The translations under genes and the position numbers were made by a program. Below the pieces are notes generated by a model. That model ran no database searches. It was not told the DNA's origin and saw only the letters and a list, made by a program, of their open reading frames with translations. From an uncultured Eubacteriales bacterium (lineage in GTDB: Bacteria; Bacillota; Clostridia; Christensenellales; CAG-917): a stretch of 64,000 nt of DNA. The DNA lies in the NCBI GenBank assembly GCA_900545885.1, contig URAF01000001.1:124001-188000 (forward strand), in the 5' to 3' direction. Positions 1 through 9,576 of this stretch are shown here, piece after piece. Numbering within the stretch: position 1 is the stretch's first letter; the number at the start of each line of letters is the position of its first letter.

Positions 1-914
1 GGCACGTCGTCGAAAGACGAAACGCAGTTTATGCCGCCGATATAAGCATTGAGGTCGCGTGGAGACGCAAACCTGATTTCGGCGGGAGCGGGATTTTTGC
101 CGTCAGTTGTTTTAACGAGCGAATGAGCGCCCGCACCCAGTCCGACGTATTCCTCTCTCGTCCAGTAACCGTAATTGTGACGGCAAACGCGCCCTGCTCT
201 TGCAAAGTTGGACACTTCGTAGCGTTCGAGTCCGTTTTCGTGCAAAACGTCGATTGCGATATCGAGATAATCCGCGACTTCGTCATCGGACGGCAACCAC
301 GTCGTACCATCGTTCACTCGGTTGCAAAGGGGTGTGTTTTCTTCGAGAGTAAGTTCGTAAACGGACATATGTTGCACCATAGGTGCAAACTCGGAAATTT
401 CGTTGCGCACGGTTTCGTTCGTATCGTACGGCAACCCTATTATGAAATCCGCCGAAAGGTTGTCGAAATATTTTGCCGCAAGCTCGGCTCTTTGAATCGC
501 AGTTTTTGCGTCGTGCAGTCTGCCTACCGATTTGAGATTGTCGTCGTTCAGACTCTGCACGCCCATGCTTACGCGGTTTATGCCGCAGTCACGGTAAACT
601 TTCAGTTTGTCTTCCGTCACGCTTTCGGGGTTGACTTCGATGCTGACTTCGGAAGGATTGAAAAAACGGAACTTTTCTGAAAGCCGTTTCATAATCCTTT
701 CCACGACTTTCGGATCAAGCGACGAAGGCGTACCGCCACCTATGTAAACGGTGTCGATTTTCGCCTCCGAAAACTTGTCGGCGGCAAAGTCGATTTCGCG
801 ATTTAATGCGGTTAGATAGCTGAAAACCGTTGCCGCGTCGCAGTTTGCGTACGAATTGAAATCGCAATACGCGCACTTGCTTTTGCAGAACGGCAAATGA
901 ATGTAAAGCAACAT
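1..914 (-). CDS. hemW: HemW-like radical SAM protein, C-terminus cut off
   Basis: Radical SAM protein of the HemW family (coproporphyrinogen III oxidase-like; HemW proteins are heme chaperones). I translated it by hand from the ATG at 912-914. It begins MLLYIHLPFCKSKCAYCDF, carrying the CxxxCxYC triad for the [4Fe-4S]-SAM cluster at residues 10-17. The glycine-rich stretch YIGGGTPS, the EVNPES motif and the GVQS segment typical of HemW follow. The frame stays open to base 1, so the C-terminal HemW domain lies outside the window. The start is 11 bases after the lepA stop, with AAGG as a weak ribosome binding site, so it is the second gene of a lepA-hemW operon, as in many Firmicutes. The extra N-terminal cysteine of true HemN enzymes is absent, which favours HemW. 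Confidence 0.93.
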   Translation of the reverse strand, partial: MLLYIHLPFCKSKCAYCDFNSYANCDAATVFSYLTALNREIDFAADKFSEAKIDTVYIGGGTPSSLDPKVVERIMKRLSEKFRFFNPSEVSIEVNPESVTEDKLKVYRDCGINRVSMGVQSLNDDNLKSVGRLHDAKTAIQRAELAAKYFDNLSADFIIGLPYDTNETVRNEISEFAPMVQHMSVYELTLEENTPLCNRVNDGTTWLPSDDEVADYLDIAIDVLHENGLERYEVSNFARAGRVCRHNYGYWTREEYVGLGAGAHSLVKTTDGKNPAPAEIRFASPRDLNAYIGGINCVSSFDDV

Positions 915-925
915 AATTTTGCCTT

Positions 926-2728
926 TTATTTGTCGTCGCCGACTTTGAGAATGCTGACGAACGCTTCGGACGGAACTTCGACGGAACCTACCCTTCTCAT
1001 ACGCTTTTTGCCTTCTTTCTGCTTTTCGAGAAGTTTCTTTTTACGGGTTATGTCGCCGCCGTAGCACTTTGCGAGAACGTCCTTTCGCATAGCCTTGACG
1101 GTTTCGCGCGCAATGATTTTTCCGCCGATTGCAGCCTGTATCGGAATTTCGAACAGCTGACGCGGAATTGCATCTTTGAGTTTCTCCGCAATTCCTCTGC
1201 CGCGGGCATACGCCTTGTCCTTATGAACAATGAGCGAAAGTGCGTCGCACATATCGCCGTTGATGAGCATATCGAGGCGGACAAGGTCGCTCTTTTCGTA
1301 GCCGTCCATATCGTAGTCGAGAGAGGCGTATCCGCGCGTTCTGGATTTCAGACTGTCAAAGAAATCGTATATGATTTCGTTGAGCGGCAAACGGTAAGTC
1401 AACTGTACGCGCGCAGTGTCGATGTAAGTCATATCGACGAATATGCCGCGTTTATCCTGACACAGTTCCATAATCTGCCCCACGTATTCGGGCGGCGTGT
1501 AAATCATAGCCTTTACGACAGGCTCTTCGATACATTCGATTTCACCCGCGGGAGGAAGATTGGTCGGATTGTCAACTATGAGTTTTTCGCCGTTGGTCTT
1601 TGTGACGTGATAGGAAACCCCGGGTGCTGTCGTAATGAGGTCGAGGTCGAATTCGCGCTCCAACCTTTCCTCGATGATTTCCATATGCAGAAGTCCGAGG
1701 AAACCGCATCTGAAACCGAACCCCAACGCCTTGGAATTTTCGGGTTCGAAACTCAGTGAAGCGTCGTTGAGTTGCAGTTTCAGGAGCGCTTCTTTGAGGT
1801 CGTTGTATCTTGCGCCGTCGGCGGGGTAAACGCCCGTAAAGACCATTGGCGTTGCTTTTTTGTATCCTTTAAGCGGCGATTTTGCAGGATTGTCGGCATT
1901 TGTGATGGTGTCGCCGACTGCCGTGTCCGCCACGTTTTTTACGCTTGCGGCAATGTATCCGACTTCACCCGCGGAGAGCGAAGAAACGGGTTTCATTGAG
2001 GGCGTGTATACACCGACTTCAACGACGTCAAAGACCTTCCCCGTCGCGAACATCTTGATTCTGTCGCCCGCTTTCACCGTGCCGTCCATAATGCGTACCA
2101 TGGAAATAGCACCGCGATAGTTGTCGTAATAACTGTCGAAAATCAACGCTTTGAGCGGCGCTGAAACATCGCCTTTCGGGGCTGGAAGTTTCTCGATTAT
2201 CTGTGCGAGAACGTCGTCGATACCTATGCCCTCTTTTGCCGATATCAAAGGACAGCCCGTCGTGTCGAGACCGATTATGTCTTCGATTTCCGTTCTGACG
2301 CCGTCGACGTCAGCGGAAGCAAGGTCGATTTTGTTGATAACGGGAAGAATTTCAAGGTCGTTGTCAAGCGCAAGATAGACGTTTGAAAGCGTCTGCGCTT
2401 CCACGCCTTGCGTTGCGTCTACGACAAGCAATGCGCCTTCGCACGCCGCAAGAGAACGCGACACCTCGTAGGTGAAGTCTACGTGCCCCGGAGTGTCGAT
2501 AAGGTTGAGCGTATATTCCTCGCCTTTGTAGTTGTAAAACAAACGGCAGGTCTGCAATTTGATTGTGATGCCCCTTTCCTTCTCTATGTCCATATTGTCG
2601 AGAAGCTGGTCGGACATCTCACGCGAAGACACCGTGCCCGTCTTTTCGATAAGACGGTCGGCAAGAGTGCTTTTACCGTGGTCGATGTGAGCGATTATGG
2701 AGAAATTGCGGATATTTTCAAGGTTCAA
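926..2728 (-). CDS. lepA: Elongation factor 4 (LepA), ribosomal back-translocase GTPase
   Basis: Translational GTPase that rescues or remodels stalled ribosomes. The 600 residues match the usual LepA length. G1 is AHIDHGKST (residues 13-21), switch I contains ERGIT (51-55), G3 is DTPGH (78-82) and G4 is NKID near 132. EF-G-like domains III and V follow, then the LepA-specific C-terminal domain rich in Lys and Arg ([25 protein letters not shown] region near 560). The frame starts at a TTG codon (2726-2728) preceded by GAGG; no ATG fits the conserved N-terminus. A consensus promoter lies 67 bases upstream. hemW follows after 11 bases. Confidence 0.97.
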   Translation of the reverse strand: MNLENIRNFSIIAHIDHGKSTLADRLIEKTGTVSSREMSDQLLDNMDIEKERGITIKLQTCRLFYNYKGEEYTLNLIDTPGHVDFTYEVSRSLAACEGALLVVDATQGVEAQTLSNVYLALDNDLEILPVINKIDLASADVDGVRTEIEDIIGLDTTGCPLISAKEGIGIDDVLAQIIEKLPAPKGDVSAPLKALIFDSYYDNYRGAISMVRIMDGTVKAGDRIKMFATGKVFDVVEVGVYTPSMKPVSSLSAGEVGYIAASVKNVADTAVGDTITNADNPAKSPLKGYKKATPMVFTGVYPADGARYNDLKEALLKLQLNDASLSFEPENSKALGFGFRCGFLGLLHMEIIEERLEREFDLDLITTAPGVSYHVTKTNGEKLIVDNPTNLPPAGEIECIEEPVVKAMIYTPPEYVGQIMELCQDKRGIFVDMTYIDTARVQLTYRLPLNEIIYDFFDSLKSRTRGYASLDYDMDGYEKSDLVRLDMLINGDMCDALSLIVHKDKAYARGRGIAEKLKDAIPRQLFEIPIQAAIGGKIIARETVKAMRKDVLAKCYGGDITRKKKLLEKQKEGKKRMRRVGSVEVPSEAFVSILKVGDDK

Positions 2729-2786
2729 ATCTGTCCTCGCTTCTGTCCGCGCACGCGCGGAAAATATAAAAACTTACGTTTACGTA

Positions 2787-2815
2787 TTGACATTATTATA
2801 ATGTAATTCTAGAAT
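2787..2815 (+). promoter_or_regulatory. SigA-type promoter of the glycerophosphodiesterase gene
   Basis: TTGACA (2787-2792), 17-base spacer, TAGAAT (2810-2815). It interlocks with the lepA promoter on the other strand, so RNA polymerase cannot occupy both at once. A GGAGG ribosome binding site sits just before the ATG at 2861. Confidence 0.78.
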
Positions 2816-2823
2816 TATATCAA
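2795..2823 (-). promoter_or_regulatory. SigA-type promoter of lepA-hemW
   Basis: On the minus strand: TTGATA (2818-2823), 17-base spacer, TATAAT (2795-2800). The predicted transcript starts near 2788, about 60 bases before the lepA start codon. It overlaps the divergent promoter of the glycerophosphodiesterase gene. Confidence 0.8.
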
Positions 2824-2860
2824 TAAAATTAAACAGAAAATTGCATTATCGGAGGAGATT

Positions 2861-3628
2861 ATGAAATTCGATTGGCTGTTCAAAGTTCCTGTCGCGCACA
2901 GAGGACTTCACGACGACGAACTGCCCGAAAACAGTATGCCCGCTTTTGCCGCGGCAATAGAACACGGATTTAACATCGAAATCGACGTGCACCTGAGTTC
3001 CGATGGACATCTCGTCGTATTCCACGACGACAACCTGAAACGTGTGTGCGGCATTGACAAAAAGGTAAAAGACTGCACTGTCGAAGAACTGACAAAAACC
3101 CACCTTTACGACACCGAATTCTGCATTCCCACGTTTGACGAATTTCTCGAACTAGTGAACAGTCAGGTCGGCATTCTCTGCGAAATCAAAGGTCTGAACC
3201 CCGCCGATACGTCCATTGCGGCGGCCGTATGCGAACGCGTTAAGTCTTACAAAGGCGACATTGCCCTTCAATCTTTCAATTTCGGTGCCGTGGCATACTG
3301 CAAAAAACACTCCGACCGTCCCAGCGGTCAGTTGTGCACCTGGCGCAATCCCAAAGGCACAAAACGCTCTCACCTCACGGACTTTATGGGCAAACTTTGG
3401 GTGACGAAACTCTCCGACCCCGATTTCATCGCATACGACATACGCGACCTGGACGCCAACAAATACGTTGTCAAAGCGCGCAAGAAAGTGCCCGTAATCA
3501 CCTGGACTGTCAATACCCCCGAGAAACTTGCAACGGCTCACAAATACGCCGACAACATCATTTTCGAAACGATTGGATCACTCGTCGCGCAGGAATACTC
3601 CGCCGTACTGAAAGACAGCCTGCTCTGA
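2861..3628 (+). CDS. Glycerophosphodiester phosphodiesterase (GDPD/UgpQ family)
   Basis: Hydrolyses glycerophosphodiesters to glycerol-3-phosphate and an alcohol. The protein has 255 residues, a single GDPD TIM barrel with no signal peptide, so it is probably cytoplasmic. The catalytic and metal set is visible: AHRG (His13-Arg14), EID (Glu40, Asp42), and FHDDNL with His55-Asp56; CEIKG and the late VITWTVN motif are also typical. GGAGG precedes the ATG. It stands alone between a divergent promoter and the terminator at 3714-3741. Substrate choice (lipid-derived diesters or teichoic acid fragments) cannot be read from the sequence. Confidence 0.92.
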   Translation: MKFDWLFKVPVAHRGLHDDELPENSMPAFAAAIEHGFNIEIDVHLSSDGHLVVFHDDNLKRVCGIDKKVKDCTVEELTKTHLYDTEFCIPTFDEFLELVNSQVGILCEIKGLNPADTSIAAAVCERVKSYKGDIALQSFNFGAVAYCKKHSDRPSGQLCTWRNPKGTKRSHLTDFMGKLWVTKLSDPDFIAYDIRDLDANKYVVKARKKVPVITWTVNTPEKLATAHKYADNIIFETIGSLVAQEYSAVLKDSLL

Positions 3629-3713
3629 ACCTCACCGCGACAATTCGTTTGCTATCAATTCTCAATTGACTTTCTATTAATTACAATTTGATTTGAATTA
3701 GTTTGGCAAAAAT

Positions 3714-3741
3714 AAAACCGCCGCATTTCTGCGGCGGTTTT
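3714..3741. terminator. Bidirectional intrinsic terminator
   Basis: AAAACCGCCGCA, loop TTTC, TGCGGCGGTTTT. The A-stem-T design works in both directions and separates the converging glycerophosphodiesterase and membrane-protein genes. Confidence 0.85.
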
Positions 3742-3757
3742 GTGTGAGTTTGTTGTT

Positions 3758-5971
3758 TTAGTCTTTCTTGAAGACGTTCACGAAGTTTTGGAAACCTTCT
3801 TTGATTTCTTCTTTGAAAGGACGGGACAGAGGTTTGATGTCTACCACTTTACCCGTGTTGGTGATGTTGTAAACAACGTAGCTGTAATAAAGCGTGAGCA
3901 GGACGGCAAAGATGCTGAAGATGATGAAGTCTGCGCCCGTGGTTTCAAAGTTGACGAAGAAGCCTTCGGAGATTGCAGAAACGTAACCCGAGTTCTTCAT
4001 CAGCAATCCGACGCACAGGAAGGACAGAATTCCGTAGCCGCCCACAATACCGTACATTCTCTTTTCGCCGGAAACCATCGTGTAGATGACGCCGAGAGCA
4101 ATGGAGAGGAAGAGATAGGTGTACGTGACTTTAAGAGTGAACACGGCAACCATTGCGAGCATATAGGACGCGAGAAGGATAAGTTCCTGACGGTTGCGTT
4201 TCTTGAAGTACAGCGAGCACACGTAGATTGCAAGCACGAGTATGAACAGCAGGTTGAGAATGGACGCCGCACTGCTGAAACCTTTCTGGTTGAGTGCTAC
4301 CATTCCGTAGAAACCGAACGCGTTGTCGACGAAAATCTGGTTGTTCGCATACTGGTTTATCATCATCTTGAAACCGTAGAAGGCGTTTTCTCCGAGGTGG
4401 TTGATTGCCACGGGAAGAGTGAGGAGATATGCCAGCACAAAGGAACCGATAAGTCCGAAGACAATGATTGCGCGGTTCTTGCCGAACTTTTTGAGACTTG
4501 CGTCGTCACGGTAGTACATATAACCCATATACGTAACCGCGAGAGGCGCGAGTGCCAATGCTCTGAGGTCGAGGACTGCGGCGAGCGTCATGAAGAGATA
4601 AACGAAGATATAGCGTTTCTCGACAAGGCACAGGATTGCAGCGACCATGAGCGCAACGAGCAGAGATTCGAACGTTCCCGCAATACCGCTCATAACGAAG
4701 GTAATGGGCAACAACGCATAAAGTGCGGCGAAGAGAACGGCGATACGGTCGCTTGCGTATTTTCTTCCGTAGAAGTAAATCATCGCAACCACTGCCACAT
4801 CCGCGAGCACTCCGACCAGACGGATAAGCACGGACACGCCGACAGAAGTCAGATTTTGTCCCATAGCACCGATTATCGCGAGAATATAAATCGTGCCGGG
4901 AGACATAGTGGCAAGCGCGGTGCCGTAATTTGCATAAATATCGCCTACTCCGTTCTGTGCGGCTTCGCGTGCGATGTTGACGAGCGTAGTCATTTCACCG
5001 CCGAAACCGTACATCGTAAGCAGGAATATAAGCCTTACGACAAAGGTTGCAAGCACAAGCACTCCGGCAACGAACCAACCGTTCTTGTACCACACGGCAG
5101 GAGCCGCAACTGCGGTTGCTTTGTTTGCTTTGCCTTTTGCGGATTTGCCGCCTGCGGGGATAAGAGATGTTCCGCCTGCGGTGCCGTCAAAGTTGATGAA
5201 AGCGTCGGAGCGTGCATAGGTCTTTCTGACAAGCACAAAGACCGTCACGATGAGAGCAACTCCGAACAGAGTCATAAAGGTGACGAACAGAATTCCGCCG
5301 ATGTCCTGATTGTAACGTGCAATCTGGGACATTTTGAATTCGGTGACGGTTGCGCCTTCGGGCACAGCGGACGGGTCAACCTTCATCATCGAAACGTTGT
5401 CGTAGTACGCCGTACCGACGGACGTTTCGCCCTCTTTGCCGAGAGAAAGCGCGATTGTGAGATAGTCCGTGTTGATGGGTTTGACATAGAAAGTCAGAGT
5501 TTTCCAACCGTCTGCCTTGACCTGTTCGACAAAGACGTAATCGGCGTTTTCGCTGAAAGTCACGAATGCGCCTTTACCTGCGGTTATGCTACTCTGCAGT
5601 CTGATGTCGACGGAAACCTTGTAGACGGCTTTGCGGTCGACTTTGACGCTTTGATAGATATAAACCGCTCCGCCTTTCTTATTTTCAATTCCGAGATAGC
5701 TGTCGCCGAGCTGTTCGGCAAGTTCTTCGTCATCGCTTTCGGAACTAGAAAGAGGTTTACGGCGGTACTCTGAATTCGTCCAGTTTCCACCGGCTTGCCA
5801 GCCGTCGAAAGTGATTTTGCCGTCGCTGTTTTTGGTGTAATTTTCAAATCCGCCGTTGGATACGAGTTCAGTGTCGTATTCCGTGGAAGAAGCGTTACAC
5901 GCTGAAAGCACAAATAGTGCCAGTACAAGTACCAGCACTATTATGCATATCGAAACTAATCTTTTCTTCAT
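3758..5971 (-). CDS. Lipoprotein with carbohydrate-binding-like domain fused to a GT-C-like polytopic membrane domain
   Basis: I do not recognise a named family over the full 737 residues. The N-terminus is a lipoprotein signal peptide with lipobox LSAC (Cys25). Residues about 30-200 look like a CBM4/9-type beta-sandwich: ELVSNGGFENY and FDGWQAGG at its start, YYDNVSM at its end. A transmembrane helix (about 225-250) and a low-complexity Gly/Ala/Lys linker follow. From about 295 to 710 there are many hydrophobic helices with the layout of GT-C mannosyltransferase-like proteins. The C-terminus is charged and probably cytoplasmic. A sugar-transfer role at the outer membrane face is inference. 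The start lies 8 bases after the rplS stop, so it is probably cotranscribed with rplS. Confidence 0.6.
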   Translation of the reverse strand: MKKRLVSICIIVLVLVLALFVLSACNASSTEYDTELVSNGGFENYTKNSDGKITFDGWQAGGNWTNSEYRRKPLSSSESDDEELAEQLGDSYLGIENKKGGAVYIYQSVKVDRKAVYKVSVDIRLQSSITAGKGAFVTFSENADYVFVEQVKADGWKTLTFYVKPINTDYLTIALSLGKEGETSVGTAYYDNVSMMKVDPSAVPEGATVTEFKMSQIARYNQDIGGILFVTFMTLFGVALIVTVFVLVRKTYARSDAFINFDGTAGGTSLIPAGGKSAKGKANKATAVAAPAVWYKNGWFVAGVLVLATFVVRLIFLLTMYGFGGEMTTLVNIAREAAQNGVGDIYANYGTALATMSPGTIYILAIIGAMGQNLTSVGVSVLIRLVGVLADVAVVAMIYFYGRKYASDRIAVLFAALYALLPITFVMSGIAGTFESLLVALMVAAILCLVEKRYIFVYLFMTLAAVLDLRALALAPLAVTYMGYMYYRDDASLKKFGKNRAIIVFGLIGSFVLAYLLTLPVAINHLGENAFYGFKMMINQYANNQIFVDNAFGFYGMVALNQKGFSSAASILNLLFILVLAIYVCSLYFKKRNRQELILLASYMLAMVAVFTLKVTYTYLFLSIALGVIYTMVSGEKRMYGIVGGYGILSFLCVGLLMKNSGYVSAISEGFFVNFETTGADFIIFSIFAVLLTLYYSYVVYNITNTGKVVDIKPLSRPFKEEIKEGFQNFVNVFKKD

Positions 5972-5979
5972 ACTTCGCG

Positions 5980-6321
5980 TTATCTGATTTCTTTGAGTTT
6001 CGCGGCCTTACCGGTGCGCTCTCTGAGGTAATAGAGTTTTGCTCTTCTGACCTTGCCGTGACGGACGACTTCGATGTGGTCGATTTTGGGGGAATGCATG
6101 GGGAAGGTTCTTTCTACGCCAACGCCGTAGGTGACGCGACGGACGGTGAAAGTTTCGCGGATACCGCCGTTTTTCTTGGCGATGACGATACCTTCGTACG
6201 ACTGCAATCTCTCTCTGTTGCCTTCGATAACCTTAACGAAGACTTTGACTTGGTCGCCGATTTCGATTTCGGGCAGGTCTGTTCTCATACCCTCTTTTTC
6301 GATAGTGTCGATAATGTTCAT
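5980..6321 (-). CDS. rplS: 50S ribosomal protein L19
   Basis: 113 residues, full length for L19, at the 30S-50S interface. Family signatures are [24 protein letters not shown] and the basic [17 protein letters not shown] tail. AAAGGAGG precedes the ATG. In many Firmicutes rplS follows trmD; here it has its own promoter and lies downstream of yraN in map order, followed by an unrelated membrane protein gene. Confidence 0.98.
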   Translation of the reverse strand: MNIIDTIEKEGMRTDLPEIEIGDQVKVFVKVIEGNRERLQSYEGIVIAKKNGGIRETFTVRRVTYGVGVERTFPMHSPKIDHIEVVRHGKVRRAKLYYLRERTGKAAKLKEIR

Positions 6322-6395
6322 AGTTGACTGTCCTCCTTTATACTAAGCGTTCTTAACAGTATCCCCGCAAGCGGAACGCCCGAGTCACGCGTGTT

Positions 6396-6424
6396 ATAAT
6401 ATCATATATCAAATATTTACACAA
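6396..6424 (-). promoter_or_regulatory. Probable promoter of rplS
   Basis: Minus strand: TTGTGT (6419-6424), 17-base spacer, TATTAT (6396-6401), predicted start near 6389. The leader of about 68 bases holds a small CCGC-AA-GCGG hairpin (6365-6374). I could not match it to a known L19 leader. Confidence 0.6.
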
Positions 6425-6490
6425 GCAAAATGCGCACGCAAATTCAAAATTAAACGGCAAAATGCTTGATTTTTTGCTTTTTCGGAAAGT

Positions 6491-6844
6491 TCAGACCGAA
6501 GCGTCGAAAGCGGCGCGGATATGCTCTGTGTTTTCGGCGGTTACTGTCACAACGTCGAAGCGTATATCGCGGTCAAAAAGAGAATGCGAAACGACATACG
6601 ACTTTGCGGCTTTTACGTATCTGCGCATTTGGTTCGGGGTTACGTTTTCGGCGGGACAAGCGGTTACGAATTCAGACGACTTCACCTCGACAAAAACGGT
6701 GACGTCTTTTTCTTCGGCAATAATATCGACTTCAACACCCGCGATTTTGACGTTTCTTGCGACAACACGGAGACCTTCCCTTTTTAGAAGTTCAACCGCT
6801 CGCTCTTCCGCAATATAACCTTTTGCGCGTTTGTTCATACTCAC
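6491..6844 (-). CDS. yraN: YraN/UPF0102 family nuclease-like protein
   Basis: 117 residues with the restriction-endonuclease-like fold of the UPF0102 family. It shows GYIAEERAVELLKREG, EVDIIAEEKDV (Asp of the PD-(D/E)xK site) and FVEVKSS (Glu and Lys). The molecular role is not established for the family. The ATG overlaps the rnhB stop by four bases, so it is translated with rnhB. It is the last gene of the leftward ylxM-to-yraN run. Confidence 0.9.
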   Translation of the reverse strand: MSMNKRAKGYIAEERAVELLKREGLRVVARNVKIAGVEVDIIAEEKDVTVFVEVKSSEFVTACPAENVTPNQMRRYVKAAKSYVVSHSLFDRDIRFDVVTVTAENTEHIRAAFDASV

Positions 6845-7449
6845 TTGACGAAATTCTTGATAAAAGTTCTGCGGTGAATTTCGGTAGGTCCGAACTCTTT
6901 GAGCGCGGCAATATGCTTTGCCGTGCCGTAACCCACGTTGTTTTCGAAGTCGTACTGCGGATATTTCTCCGCCGCTTCCTTCATAAATTCGTCACGTTCG
7001 ACTTTTGCGATTATAGACGCAGCCGCAATGGAATATGACAACGCGTCGCCGTGAATTATGCCTTCGGTGCGGTAAGGAATATCAAGTTTGACAGCGTCGA
7101 CGAGTACGACGTCGGGTTTTACTGCAAGCGACATAATCGCTTCCGTCATACAAGCCTTGGTCGCGGCAAGTATGTTCATTTTGTCGATTTTGAAATTGTC
7201 ATAGTACACAATCGAATACGCAACGGCTTTTTCCTTGATGAGCGCGGCAAGTTTTTCGCGTTTCTTTTTGGCAACTTTCTTGCTGTCGTTGACGCCTTCG
7301 ATAAGGTCGTCGAGCGGCATAATAACCGCGGCGCAAGTGACGGGTCCAGCAAGCGGTCCTCTGCCGACCTCGTCCACTCCGCAGATATACCTGCACCCTT
7401 CGGCAAGCAGCTTGTTTTCGTATGACATCAATTCGCTTGCGTGCACCAT
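6841..7449 (-). CDS. rnhB: Ribonuclease HII
   Basis: Cleaves RNA in RNA-DNA hybrids and at single ribonucleotides in DNA. The 202 residues open with GVDEVGRGPLAGPV, giving catalytic Asp26 and Glu27. VLVDAVKL carries the third acidic residue and KVERDEFM the fourth. It lies between rbgA and yraN with short spacing, a common Firmicutes arrangement. Confidence 0.97.
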   Translation of the reverse strand: MVHASELMSYENKLLAEGCRYICGVDEVGRGPLAGPVTCAAVIMPLDDLIEGVNDSKKVAKKKREKLAALIKEKAVAYSIVYYDNFKIDKMNILAATKACMTEAIMSLAVKPDVVLVDAVKLDIPYRTEGIIHGDALSYSIAAASIIAKVERDEFMKEAAEKYPQYDFENNVGYGTAKHIAALKEFGPTEIHRRTFIKNFVK

Positions 7450-7468
7450 AACTCTACCTTTATGCCTT

Positions 7469-8335
7469 TTATCCTCTGTTTTTGAACACTAAACCGTGTT
7501 TTTCGGGCTTTTCGAGCATTATTTTGCCGAGTCTGCCTTTTCTGAAATCGTCAATGACCGTCTTTGCGGTACGCTCGTAATTGACGTCTCCGCCTTTCAG
7601 TTTGAACCCGCGCGACACGGCGATTTTGTCGAACAACGCAAGCGCGTCGTCGGGAACTTCGTCGAGGTTATAACGCTTGGCAAGTTCGTCCGCGTGTTCG
7701 GTTTTAAGTTCTTTCAGAAGTTCGAAAACAAGTTCGGAAATGTCGAGAACTTCGTCGCGGATACTGCCGATATACGCAAGATGCAGCGCGACTTTCTCGT
7801 TGTCGAATTTACCCCACAAAGTACCCGGTGTGTCCAGAAAATCAACGCCGTCTATGCTCAGCCACTGTTTGCCTTTTGTGACGCCGGGACGGTCGCCCGT
7901 CACGGCTTTTGCCTTCTTGCACATTGCGTTGATAATGGTTGACTTGCCCGAATTAGGCACGCCGACCACCATTGCCCTCACGGAAACGCGCGCGCCTTTT
8001 TGCGCGTAGTGTTCGAGTTTGTCCGCGGTTACTTTTTTCAGTCCCGCAACGATGTCCGCGCAGTCGCCCGAAGTTCCGACGGCTTTGACAAACGGTTTGC
8101 CGTCGCGCTTGAACTCTTCGCACCAACGGTCAAGGTCGGATTTCTCCACGAGGTCGCATTTGTTGAAAACGTAAAGCACCTTTTTGCCTGCAATCAGTCT
8201 GTCGAAAAGCGGATTGTTGCAACTGTACACGGCACGGGAGTCAATGACGTAAATAAGCGCGTCGACAAGACGGAGATTGTCCTCCATCATACGAAGCGCT
8301 TTTGTCATATGTCCGGGAAACCATTGTATGTTCAT
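7469..8335 (-). CDS. rbgA: Ribosome biogenesis GTPase RbgA/YlqF
   Basis: Circularly permuted GTPase needed for late 50S assembly. The G motifs run in permuted order: NKCD (G4, residues 58-61) comes before GVPNSGKST (G1, about 127-135) and DTPG (G3). The N-terminus MNIQWFPGHM is diagnostic for YlqF. It has 288 residues, as expected. AAGGTGAG precedes the ATG. It sits between trmD and rnhB. Confidence 0.96.
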   Translation of the reverse strand: MNIQWFPGHMTKALRMMEDNLRLVDALIYVIDSRAVYSCNNPLFDRLIAGKKVLYVFNKCDLVEKSDLDRWCEEFKRDGKPFVKAVGTSGDCADIVAGLKKVTADKLEHYAQKGARVSVRAMVVGVPNSGKSTIINAMCKKAKAVTGDRPGVTKGKQWLSIDGVDFLDTPGTLWGKFDNEKVALHLAYIGSIRDEVLDISELVFELLKELKTEHADELAKRYNLDEVPDDALALFDKIAVSRGFKLKGGDVNYERTAKTVIDDFRKGRLGKIMLEKPEKHGLVFKNRG

Positions 8336-8386
8336 TGCTCACCTTTACCTGTCGGATTGCAAAAAAGAGATGTCGGCTTTCGGTTG

Positions 8387-9073
8387 TTAGTCCTTCCGAT
8401 TGTCTTTTTCAAGCAAATCGGGGCGACGTTCTCGCGTGATTTCCAACGATTTCTGCGCTCGCCATTTGTCAACTTCGGCGTGATTGCCGCTCACGAGCAC
8501 GTCGGGTACGGACAACCCTCTGTAAACCTGCGGACGCGTGTAATGCGGATATTCGAGCAGATTTGTCGAGAAACTCTCCTCCACCGTGCTTTCGTCCGAA
8601 CCGAGTACACCGTCGATGTATCGGACTGCCGCGTTCATAACCACGAGCGCGGGAAGTTCGCCGCCTGTAAGCACGTAGTCGCCGATTGAAATTTCGCGGT
8701 CAATCGCAAGCTGAATTGCGCGTTCGTCCACGCCTTCGTATCCGCCGCACAAAAACAGCACTCTGTCACAGCCCGAAAGTTCTTTTGCAACGGACTGCTT
8801 GAAGACTTCGCCTTTGGGCGAAAGATAAATTCTCACAGCCTCGTGGTTAGGGTCGGTGGCTTCGATTGCGCTGACGATGGGGTCGGGCGTCATAACCATA
8901 CCCGCACCGCCACCGTACGGATAATCGTCGGTTTTGTGGTGTTTGTCTTTGGAAAAATCTCTGATATTGACTATGTTGACTTGAAATTTTCCGTCACGAA
9001 CTGCCTTGCCGATTATGCCAAGGTTGAGTACGTCGAAATATTCGGGAAATATGGTCAGAATGTCAAATCTCAT
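8387..9073 (-). CDS. trmD: tRNA (guanine-N1-)-methyltransferase TrmD
   Basis: Methylates G37 of tRNAs that read CNN codons, using SAM in a knotted SPOUT fold. It has 228 residues with MRFDILTIFPEYFDVL at the start, PYGGGAGMVM (about 53-62), LCGGYEGVDERA, and the knot motif SIGDYVLTGGELPA. The ATG overlaps the rimM stop as ATGA. Confidence 0.97.
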   Translation of the reverse strand: MRFDILTIFPEYFDVLNLGIIGKAVRDGKFQVNIVNIRDFSKDKHHKTDDYPYGGGAGMVMTPDPIVSAIEATDPNHEAVRIYLSPKGEVFKQSVAKELSGCDRVLFLCGGYEGVDERAIQLAIDREISIGDYVLTGGELPALVVMNAAVRYIDGVLGSDESTVEESFSTNLLEYPHYTRPQVYRGLSVPDVLVSGNHAEVDKWRAQKSLEITRERRPDLLEKDNRKD

Positions 9074-9576
9074 TGATTGTAAACAGCCGTTCTTTCAAAC
9101 ATTCTGTCGTCAAGAACGATTTTGCCTTCGTCGGGGTCAATTGTCCGCACGACTTCTTTCAGCGCGGGAAAACTTACGGTTCCGTTTGCGGTTTTAACCA
9201 CGTAAACGTCCGCGGAACCGTACTGCAATACGTCGACGAGTTCGCCGATTACGTCGCCGCCAACGATTACGTCCGCGCCCAGCAAATCCGCGATATAATA
9301 GCGGTCTTTCGGGGGTGCGGGCAAATCGGCACGACGTACCGTAACGCTCTTGCCGCGCAGATTTTCCACGTCTTCGGGGGTGTTTACTCCCACGAATTTA
9401 ACGTAAAGAAAACCGCCTTCGGCAGATGCGTTTTCGACTGCGAATTCGGTGTCGCCGACTTTCATCGTGCGCAAATTGAGAAGCCGCGAAGCGTTGCCGG
9501 AGTACGCCTCGATTTTGGCGACGCCTTTTACACCTCTCGGCCTCAGAACCTTGCCGATTGTGAGTTCAGCTTTCAT
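9070..9576 (-). CDS. rimM: 16S rRNA processing protein RimM
   Basis: 30S maturation factor that binds S19. The 168 residues hold an N-terminal RimM barrel (GKVLRPRGVKGVAKIEA) and a C-terminal PRC-barrel (DRYYIADLLGADVI, then a VKTANGTVSFPALKEVV segment). It overlaps khpA upstream and trmD downstream by four bases each, so the three are translationally coupled. Confidence 0.94.
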   Translation of the reverse strand: MKAELTIGKVLRPRGVKGVAKIEAYSGNASRLLNLRTMKVGDTEFAVENASAEGGFLYVKFVGVNTPEDVENLRGKSVTVRRADLPAPPKDRYYIADLLGADVIVGGDVIGELVDVLQYGSADVYVVKTANGTVSFPALKEVVRTIDPDEGKIVLDDRMFERTAVYNQ

